A stretch of 5,462 nucleotides of DNA from Alsobacter sp040380755 (GTDB taxonomy: Bacteria > Pseudomonadota > Alphaproteobacteria > Rhizobiales > Beijerinckiaceae). The notes beneath the pieces are model-generated. The model was given only the letters and a program-made list of their open reading frames with translations. It did no database searches and was not told the origin of the DNA. Both the position numbers and the translations under genes were made by a program. Positions 1-5,462 of the stretch are shown here, piece by piece (within the stretch, counting starts at the first letter, position 1; the number at the start of each line of letters is the position of its first letter). The stretch lies in assembly GCA_040380755.1 (NCBI GenBank), contig JBEIIL010000181.1:1-5462 (forward strand). The letters run 5' to 3'.

Positions 1-788
<788 letters not shown>

Positions 789-797
789 CAGTGAGCG

Positions 798-802
798 TCC
801 TT
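798..802 (-). promoter_or_regulatory. recA ribosome binding site
   Basis: AAGGA on the minus strand, 9 nt before the ATG at 788. It favours this start over the internal in-frame ATG at 749, although the latter also has an AAGG 7 nt upstream. Confidence 0.7.
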
Positions 803-845
803 ATGGCATGCGCGGCGAGCGAGTCTCAACACGCGGTTGACGAGA

Positions 846-874
846 AATTGATCACGATTTGTTCTCGCATTCAA
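846..874 (-). promoter_or_regulatory. Possible recA promoter (-35 TTGAAT, -10 TCAATT)
   Basis: On the minus strand, TTGAAT (874-869) starts immediately after the SOS box and is followed after 17 nt by TCAATT (851-846). The -35 matches TTGACA at four positions including the TTGA core. The -10 matches TATAAT at only three of six. Spacing and placement beside the LexA operator support it, but the -10 is weak. The stretch is AT-rich compared with its surroundings. A start of transcription near 839 would give a leader of about 50 nt. Confidence 0.45.
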
Positions 875-889
875 GTTCTTTTTTTGTTC
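875..889 (-). promoter_or_regulatory. SOS box (LexA operator) of recA, GAAC-N7-GAAC
   Basis: The minus strand reads GAAC-AAAAAAA-GAAC, an exact match to the direct-repeat LexA operator known for alphaproteobacteria (GAAC-N7-GAAC, equivalently GTTC-N7-GTTC). It lies 86 nt upstream of the recA start and abuts a possible -35 hexamer, so bound LexA would block RNA polymerase. The spacer is a pure A7 tract, which may add bend or rigidity. A further GAAC lies downstream at 861-864 with a 10-nt gap, which does not fit the N7 rule. Binding itself is inferred from motif and position. Confidence 0.88.
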
Positions 890-911
890 TCATTGAGAAA
901 GGCGCGATTCA

Positions 912-937
912 GGGTGGGTCGAGGCCTCGGCCCACCC
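912..937 (-). terminator. Strong hairpin after cckA, possible terminator without a U tract
   Basis: An inverted repeat with arms GGGTGGG (912-918) and CCCACCC (931-937) encloses a second perfect palindrome CGAGGCCTCG (920-929). The two are separated by one mismatched pair, which is C/A in minus-strand RNA and a permissible U-G in plus-strand RNA. The whole folds as one long GC-rich hairpin 36 nt past the cckA stop. It is followed on the minus strand by TGAATCGCGCC and then TTTCTC, not by a proper U run, so it is not a textbook intrinsic terminator. It could be a weak or factor-assisted terminator, or a 3'-end stabiliser. Its position between the fliR-flhB-cckA unit and the recA promoter favours an end-of-operon role. 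Confidence 0.5.
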
Positions 938-973
938 AAGGCGCCGGGGCAAAACTGACCCTGCTCTCCCGTT

Positions 974-3556
974 TCAGCCCAGCGCGCCCTTCACGGCCTC
1001 GATCAGCTGCTTCAGCGAGAATGGCTTGGGCAGGAAGGCGAACTCCTCCCCTTCCGGCAGGTTGCGGCTGAACGCCTCCTCGGCGTAGCCCGACACGAAG
1101 ATGATCTTGGCCGTGGCGCCGCGCTTGCGCAGCTCGCCGAGCAGCGTCGGCCCGTCCATCTCCGGCATCACCACGTCGGAGACGATCAGGTCGATCTCGC
1201 CGTCGTGCTCCTCCATCACCGCCAGCGCCTCGACGCCGGAGGCGGCCTCCAGCACGGTGTAGCCGCGCTGCGCCAGGGCACGGGCGCCGAAGGCGCGCAC
1301 AGCTTCCTCGTCCTCGACCAGCAGCACGGTGCCATGGCCGGTATGGTCGGCGGCGGGCTTGGGCTTGCCGTCCGGTTTGGCCGGAGCCGGCACCGGCTCC
1401 TCAACCTCCTCACCGAGGTGGCGTGGCAGATAGATGCGGAACACCGTTCCGCGGCCCACCGCGCTGTCGCAGAAAATGAACCCGCCCGATTGCTTGACGA
1501 AGCCATACACCATCGACAGGCCGAGCCCGGTGCCCTTGCCGACCTCCTTGGTGGTGAAGAAGGGCTGGAAGATCTTGTCGATGATCTCCTGCGGAATGCC
1601 GGTCCCGCTGTCCTCGATCTCGATGAGCACATAGTCCGCCACCGGCATCTCGCGTTCGCCGGCAGGCTGGACCTCGCCGGCCGGCACGTTGCGCGTGCGG
1701 ATTGCCAGCTTGCCACCGTCCGGCATGGCGTCGCGCGCGTTCACGGCGAGGTTGACGACGACCTGCTCGAACTGGGTGAGGTCGGCGCGCACCGACCACA
1801 GGTCGCGCCCGTGCCGCACGTCGAGCTCGACACGCTCGCCGAGCAGCCGCTTCAGCAGCATGCCGAGCTCGGACAGCACCTCGCCGAAATGCATCACCTG
1901 CGGCCGCAGGGTCTGCCGCCGCGAGAACGCCAGCAGCTGCCGCACGAGCCCGGCGGCCCGGTTGGCGTTCTGCTTGATCTGCATGATGTCCTGGAACGAC
2001 GGGTCGGTCGGCCGGTGGTTCACAAGCAGCAGGTCGGCATAGCCGAGGATGCCCTGCAGCACGTTGTTGAAGTCGTGCGCCACGCCGCCGGCCAGTTCGC
2101 CCACGGCCTGCATCTTCTGCGCCTGGGCAAACTGCGCCTCCAGCGCCCGCTGCTCGGTAGTCTCGAGCGCGTAGACGGTCGCCACCTCGCCGTCCTCGGC
2201 CTCGGTCTCGACGCCTGAGACGAAGAAGCGGGCCGAGCGGTTGCCCTCCCCCGACAGGCCGAGGTCGAGCGGCGCGATGTCGTTGCGGCCAGCGGCAGCG
2301 GCCGCGACGGCCGCTGTCAGCGGCTCGCGCTCGCGCTCGCCCACCACGGCCATGATCGAGCGCGGCTCGCTGGCCTCGTGGCCGCGGAAGGTTGCTCCGA
2401 ACAGCCGCGCGAAAGGCCCGTTGGTGCGGGCGATGCGCCCGTGCCGGTCGATCGTCGCGATCGCCAGCGGCGTGTTGTTGAAGAAGCGGGCGAACCGCAC
2501 CTCGGCGGCGCGCTGGCCCTCCGCCACGTCCTCGCCGGCCGAGCGGTTGAGCACCAGCGTCCGCGACGGTCCCGGCGCGCCGTCATAGGCGAAAGCGACG
2601 CGGTGGAAGAGCCGCACCGGCAGGCTCTGGCCGCCGCGCTTGCGCAGGTCGAGGTCGTGGATCTCGGTCCTCACCTCGCCGGCACCGCCGATGACGCCGG
2701 AGAGCAGCGCCGCGCCGTCGCCCGGCACGAGATCGGGCAGCGTCAGCCCGCCCGAGCCGAACTGGGCGAGGTCATAGTCGAGCCAGCCCGCCAGCGTGGC
2801 GTTCATGTAGACGACCTCGCCCGCAGCATCGACCGACATGAAGCCGGCCGGCGCATGGTCGAGATAGTCGATGGCGTGCTGCAGCTCCTGGAACACGTTT
2901 TCCTGGCGCTCGCGGTCGCGCGTCACGTCGGCGACGCTCCACAGCACCGCCCGCCCAACGCCGGGGCCCTCCAGTGGCCGCACCTTCACCCGGTACCAGG
3001 CCGCGCCGTCGGCCGCGCCCAGCGGTGGTGACAGGCGGATCTCCTCGGACGTCGTCTTGCGCTCGCGCGCCGCCTGCGCAAGGCGGTAGATCGCCTCCGA
3101 CACCTCCGACGACCCCGTGAACAGCCGCTCGACGGCGAGCATGCCGTCGCCACCTGCCGGCGCGCCGGCGAGGCGGCGATAGGCCTCGTTGGCGTAGGTG
3201 ATGCGGCCGTCGCCCTCGACGACGAGGATGCCGTCCGGCGTGGTATCGGCCACGGTCCGGGTCAGGTCGCCCCGCGTCGCCTTGCCGCCGAATTCGATGA
3301 TCCCCACCGCCGCGGCGAACAGGGCGAAGACGCCCACCACCGCCAGCAGGGCCAGCAACCCGATGATGAGGGGTTGGGCCTTTTCGCTGGCCAGGAGCGA
3401 CAGGGCGATCGCCGCGCCGACAAGCCCGCCCGCGAGCGCCAGCAGCAGCAGCGCATTGCCCCCACGCGGCCGGCGCCGCGCCGCGGCCGGGTCCTGAGCC
3501 GTCGCGGCGTCCTGCTCGGGGCGCTTGGCCATGTTCCATCCGTCCGCCGCCGTCAC
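974..3556 (-). CDS. cckA: Hybrid sensor histidine kinase CckA (two TM, three PAS, kinase, receiver)
   Basis: CckA is the membrane hybrid kinase that in Caulobacter and relatives passes phosphate via the phosphotransferase ChpT to CtrA and CpdR, controlling cell cycle and motility. Layout of the 860 residues: basic N-terminus (RRRPR, 27-31); two membrane helices (about 34-56 and 62-87) with a very short periplasmic turn; PAS-like regions at about 100-212, 225-340 and 350-470; dimerisation helix with phospho-accepting H494 in GGVAHDFNN; ATPase with N602/N606, DSGTGIP (649-655) and GKGTGLGLS (673-681); a Pro/Lys-rich linker (716-742); receiver with E748/D749, phospho-acceptor D794, S822 and K844. 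All catalytic residues are present. The third PAS makes it longer than the Caulobacter protein (about 690 residues, two PAS, from memory). I chose the GTG at 3556 because AGGAGG lies 5 nt upstream and it overlaps the flhB stop. An ATG at 3532 (residue 9, MAKRPEQ) is the alternative. Not every hybrid kinase of this build is CckA, but the motifs and location fit well. Confidence 0.9.
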   Translation of the reverse strand: MTAADGWNMAKRPEQDAATAQDPAAARRRPRGGNALLLLALAGGLVGAAIALSLLASEKAQPLIIGLLALLAVVGVFALFAAAVGIIEFGGKATRGDLTRTVADTTPDGILVVEGDGRITYANEAYRRLAGAPAGGDGMLAVERLFTGSSEVSEAIYRLAQAARERKTTSEEIRLSPPLGAADGAAWYRVKVRPLEGPGVGRAVLWSVADVTRDRERQENVFQELQHAIDYLDHAPAGFMSVDAAGEVVYMNATLAGWLDYDLAQFGSGGLTLPDLVPGDGAALLSGVIGGAGEVRTEIHDLDLRKRGGQSLPVRLFHRVAFAYDGAPGPSRTLVLNRSAGEDVAEGQRAAEVRFARFFNNTPLAIATIDRHGRIARTNGPFARLFGATFRGHEASEPRSIMAVVGEREREPLTAAVAAAAAGRNDIAPLDLGLSGEGNRSARFFVSGVETEAEDGEVATVYALETTEQRALEAQFAQAQKMQAVGELAGGVAHDFNNVLQGILGYADLLLVNHRPTDPSFQDIMQIKQNANRAAGLVRQLLAFSRRQTLRPQVMHFGEVLSELGMLLKRLLGERVELDVRHGRDLWSVRADLTQFEQVVVNLAVNARDAMPDGGKLAIRTRNVPAGEVQPAGEREMPVADYVLIEIEDSGTGIPQEIIDKIFQPFFTTKEVGKGTGLGLSMVYGFVKQSGGFIFCDSAVGRGTVFRIYLPRHLGEEVEEPVPAPAKPDGKPKPAADHTGHGTVLLVEDEEAVRAFGARALAQRGYTVLEAASGVEALAVMEEHDGEIDLIVSDVVMPEMDGPTLLGELRKRGATAKIIFVSGYAEEAFSRNLPEGEEFAFLPKPFSLKQLIEAVKGALG

Positions 3557-4623
3557 GCGAGCCTCCTGCGCAAGCGCATCACGTATCCGATGACCTCGGC
3601 GACGGCCTTGTAGTGTTCGACTGGAATGTCCTGATCGAGTTCGACGGCCTTGTAAAGCGCGCGGGCCAGCGGCGGGTTCTCGACCACCGGCACCCCTGCG
3701 GCCTCGGCCACCGAGCGGATCTTCAGCGCCATCGCGTCGAGGCCCTTGGCGACGCAGATCGGGGCGCTCATTCCGGCCTCATACTGCAGAGCGACCGCGA
3801 AATGGGTCGGGTTCATCACCACCACCGTGGCCTTCGGCACCTTGCTCATCATCCGCCGCCGCGACGCCGCCATCCGCAATTCGCGCAGCTTGTGCTTGAT
3901 CTCGGGGCTGCCCTCCTGCTCCTTGTGCTCCTGCTTGATCTCCTGCTTGGTCATGCGCTGGCGCTGGTACCAGGTGAACTTCTGGTAGCCGTAGTCGGCA
4001 GCGGCGAGCACGGCGTAGATCGCCAGCACCGCGCCCAGCAGCTTGACGGCTTCGGTCCTGGTGGCGGGCAGCAGGGCAGCCACATCCGTCCGCACCAGCC
4101 CTTCCAGCTTCCCCCAGTCCGGCCAGATCGCGGCATAGATCGCGGCGCCCACCATCGCCAGCTTGAACAGCCCCTTTAGGAACTGGACCAGCGCCTCCTT
4201 GCCGAACACGCGCTTGAAACCGGCCATGGGCGAGATCCGCGACAGCTGTGGCGCCAGCGGCTCGGTGGTGATCACCGGCTGGTGCTGCAGGATCGAGCCG
4301 AGCAGAGCGGCAAGCAGGACGAGACCGAGCGGCACGGCCAGCGTGGCCATCCAGGTGGTGAGCGCGAACTTGCCATAGGCCGTCAGGGCCGCGCCGTCTG
4401 CCGGCACGCGTCCGGCATTGGCCAGCATCCCGCGCAGGCTCGCAAACAAGGTCTGGCTGGCGAAGTCGGAGGTCGCCATCAGCGCCAGGGTGCCGCCCGC
4501 GAGCACGAACCAGGTGTTGACCTCCTGGCTCTTGGCGATGTCGCCGCGCTCGATCGCCTGTTCGAGCTTTCGTTGCGTAGGGTCTTCTGTCCTGTCTTCC
4601 TGGTCCTCGCCGCCCTCAGCCAT
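3553..4623 (-). CDS. flhB: Flagellar export switch protein FlhB
   Basis: FlhB sits in the inner membrane beside the FliPQR gate of the flagellar type III export apparatus and switches export from rod/hook to filament substrates. The 356-residue length is normal. The N-terminus has the family signature TEDPTQRKLEQAIERGDIAKSQEV (12-35). Hydrophobic segments lie at about 36-50, 88-113, 147-167 and 190-210. A charged linker rich in K, E and Q (216-262) leads to the cytoplasmic domain with the NPTH self-cleavage motif at 271-274; cleavage between N271 and P272 would release an 85-residue C-terminal piece. PVVENPPLARALY (312-324) and the DQDIPVEHYKAVAEVI stretch (330-345) are also typical. The ATG at 4623 follows the fliR stop by 6 nt, and its likely ribosome site is the GGTGA that contains that stop. 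The C-terminus is short and ends RLRRRLA. NPTH is shared with virulence-type homologues (SctU), but the fliR and cckA neighbours make the flagellar form much likelier. Confidence 0.97.
   Translation of the reverse strand: MAEGGEDQEDRTEDPTQRKLEQAIERGDIAKSQEVNTWFVLAGGTLALMATSDFASQTLFASLRGMLANAGRVPADGAALTAYGKFALTTWMATLAVPLGLVLLAALLGSILQHQPVITTEPLAPQLSRISPMAGFKRVFGKEALVQFLKGLFKLAMVGAAIYAAIWPDWGKLEGLVRTDVAALLPATRTEAVKLLGAVLAIYAVLAAADYGYQKFTWYQRQRMTKQEIKQEHKEQEGSPEIKHKLRELRMAASRRRMMSKVPKATVVVMNPTHFAVALQYEAGMSAPICVAKGLDAMALKIRSVAEAAGVPVVENPPLARALYKAVELDQDIPVEHYKAVAEVIGYVMRLRRRLA
3562..3567 (-). promoter_or_regulatory. Perfect Shine-Dalgarno (AGGAGG) for cckA inside the flhB end
   Basis: AGGAGG lies within the last codons of flhB, 5 nt before the GTG at 3556. 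It decides the start of cckA in favour of this GTG over the ATG at 3532, which has only a loose GGATGGA-type sequence very close to it. Together with the GTGA stop/start overlap it indicates translational coupling of flhB and cckA. Confidence 0.75.
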
Positions 4624-4629
4624 GGCGCG

Positions 4630-4634
4630 TCACC
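4630..4634 (-). promoter_or_regulatory. Likely flhB ribosome binding site overlapping the fliR stop
   Basis: GGTGA on the minus strand, 6 nt before the flhB ATG, can pair with the UCACC of the 16S rRNA 3' end. It includes the fliR TGA stop, so a ribosome finishing fliR would stand on the flhB start site. There is no other purine-rich candidate, so flhB initiation probably depends on fliR translation. Confidence 0.5.
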
Positions 4635-5388
4635 GCGGCGCGAACGGCAGGAGGAAGGCCGAGATCTCGCGCAGATAGGCGGCCATCATCAGCCCGAGGA
4701 CGCCCGCCAACAGCACGAAGCCGAGCATGATGGTGGCCGGAAGGCCCAGGAAGAACACCTGCATGGCCGGCATCAGCCGCGACAGCACGCCGAGCCCCAG
4801 GTTGAACAGCAGGCCAAGCACGATGAACGGCGCCGCGATCTGCACCGCGACGCTGAAGCCCTTCGTCATGGTGGTCAGCGCCAGCACCGCCGCATCGCCG
4901 GTCGGCGGCATCGTGCCGGGCGGCAGCACCGCATAGCTGCCGCCGATCGCCGCAATCACCAGGTGATGGCCGTCGGTGGCAAACACGAGCGCGACCCCTA
5001 CCAGCATCAGGAAATTGCCCAGTGCGGCCGCCTGCCCGCCCTGGGTGGGGTCGACCGTTTCGGCAAAGGCGAGGCCCAGCGCCTGCGACACGAAGTTCCC
5101 CGCCGTCTGCAGGCTGGCCACCACCAGCCGCGCCGTGATGCCGATCATCAGCCCGATCAGCAGTTCGAGACCCAGAGTCGCGAACACGGCCGGGCTCAGC
5201 CCGCCGCCGGGCAGCAGCGGACGCGCCACGGGGATCAGCGCCAAAGTGAGGAACAGGGCAAACCCCAGCCGCACCCGCGCCGGGATGAAGCGTTCGCCGA
5301 TCGCCGGCATCAGCATGACGAGCGTGCCGACGCGCGCGAACACCAGCATGAAGACGGTGGCAATGTCCGGCCCGATGGCAATCGGCAT
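4630..5388 (-). CDS. fliR: Flagellar export gate protein FliR
   Basis: FliR forms, with FliP and FliQ, the helical pore of the flagellar type III export gate at the base of the MS ring. The 252-residue product has the usual length and is strongly hydrophobic, with membrane segments at about 5-27, 39-57, 67-92, 122-150, 176-204 and 210-238. Family hallmarks seen: FARVGTLVMLMPAIGERFIPARVRLGFAL near the N-terminus (17-45), the ELLIGLMIGITARLV helix (75-89), the loop GNFVSQALGLAFAETVDPTQGGQ (97-119), and NLGLGVLSRLMPAMQVFFLGLPATIMLGF (196-224). The ATG at 5388 is the first ATG, GTG or TTG in its frame inside the window. The frame is open to the right edge but offers no other start. There is no clear Shine-Dalgarno sequence; instead a 9-bp GC hairpin with a G9 run ends 12 nt upstream. 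flhB follows after 6 nt, so the two are co-transcribed. fliQ would be expected just upstream. Confidence 0.96.
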   Translation of the reverse strand: MPIAIGPDIATVFMLVFARVGTLVMLMPAIGERFIPARVRLGFALFLTLALIPVARPLLPGGGLSPAVFATLGLELLIGLMIGITARLVVASLQTAGNFVSQALGLAFAETVDPTQGGQAAALGNFLMLVGVALVFATDGHHLVIAAIGGSYAVLPPGTMPPTGDAAVLALTTMTKGFSVAVQIAAPFIVLGLLFNLGLGVLSRLMPAMQVFFLGLPATIMLGFVLLAGVLGLMMAAYLREISAFLLPFAPR

Positions 5389-5400
5389 GGCGGCTTGGTG

Positions 5401-5423
5401 CGGCCGGGGCCCCCCCCCGGCCG
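5401..5423 (-). repeat. GC hairpin with a nine-G run just upstream of fliR
   Basis: The minus strand reads CGGCCGGGG, five further G, then CCCCGGCCG: a perfect 9-bp stem with a 5-nt loop of G. Because the nine G are continuous (5410-5418), the CCCC arm can pair in several registers. It lies 12 nt from the fliR ATG, where a ribosome site would normally be, so the RNA structure could limit fliR translation. The tract is also a likely spot for length variation or sequencing error. There is no U tract, so it is not a standard terminator. Confidence 0.7.
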
Positions 5424-5462
5424 GACGCCGGGGCGGAAATACCCGGCGGCACTCTAGCCGCC

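Noticed and set aside
789..973. CtrA binding site (TTAA-N7-TTAA) between cckA and recA
   Set aside because: I looked for it because of cckA and found no TTAA in this stretch.
859..1071. 70-residue plus-strand frame over the recA-cckA gap
   Set aside because: It runs through the SOS box and hairpin and then antisense into cckA. There is no ribosome site and no recognisable protein feature.
1205..2218. 337-residue open frame on the plus strand, antisense to cckA
   Set aside because: It is the mirror of a GC-rich coding sequence, with His/Arg/Leu/Gly-rich composition, no recognisable motif and a strong CckA kinase reading on the other strand.
2278..2345. Repetitive GC-rich stretch (GCGGCC and CTCGCG repeats) resembling a repeat element
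   Set aside because: It is explained by codons for the Ala-rich and Glu-Arg-rich segments of the third PAS region of CckA (about residues 405-425).
4616..5452. 278-residue minus-strand frame starting at a GTG at 5452 and overlapping fliR
   Set aside because: It reads fliR out of frame and gives an Arg/Ala/Gly-rich sequence without membrane segments. It matters only as a potential upstream start if the G9 tract lost one base.
4282..5457. 391-residue open frame on the plus strand across flhB and fliR
   Set aside because: The product is a Gln/His/Arg-rich low-complexity shadow of two clear membrane-protein genes on the minus strand.
5454..5462. Possible end of fliQ (GGC GGC TAG on the minus strand)
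   Set aside because: The expected upstream gene is fliQ and a TAG lies at 5454-5456, but only two codons are visible, too few to support a call.

Overview
The window is GC-rich, and every gene I can support lies on the minus strand. Read in the direction of transcription (from the right end leftwards) the order is fliR, flhB, cckA, then recA. An alphaproteobacterium is indicated by three things: the flagellar-export / CckA neighbourhood, a full-length CckA-type hybrid kinase, and a direct-repeat GAAC-N7-GAAC SOS box in front of recA instead of the palindromic LexA box of gammaproteobacteria. The RecA sequence and the roughly 860-residue, three-PAS CckA suggest Hyphomicrobiales (Rhizobiales). 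That order-level placement is inference.

Layout. Positions 5389-5462 are a non-coding or gene-end stretch upstream of fliR. It is dominated by a 9-bp GC hairpin containing a run of nine G (minus strand). fliR (5388-4630) and flhB (4623-3553) follow with a 6-nt gap; they encode integral-membrane parts of the flagellar type III export gate. The flhB stop overlaps a GTG start of cckA (3556-974) by 4 nt, and a perfect AGGAGG lies 5 nt upstream of that GTG, so the three genes look like one translationally coupled operon. Positions 789-973 are the only internal gene-free stretch. They hold a strong hairpin after cckA, an SOS box, a probable recA promoter and a recA Shine-Dalgarno site. recA (788 to beyond position 1) loses its C-terminus at the window edge.

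How the genes work together. FliR and FlhB build the flagellar secretion gate, and FlhB switches its substrate specificity by self-cleavage at NPTH. CckA is the hybrid histidine kinase that, in characterised alphaproteobacteria, feeds phosphate through ChpT to CtrA, the cell-cycle and motility regulator. Coupling cckA to flagellar export genes therefore joins a regulator to part of the machinery under its control. recA is the recombinase and SOS co-protease and appears to have its own LexA-controlled promoter.

I see no phage, insertion sequence, CRISPR array, tRNA or rRNA, and no undescribed multi-gene system. The points most worth a second look are small: the arrangement of repeats at the recA promoter, the G9 hairpin before fliR, and the GTGA coupling of flhB to cckA.
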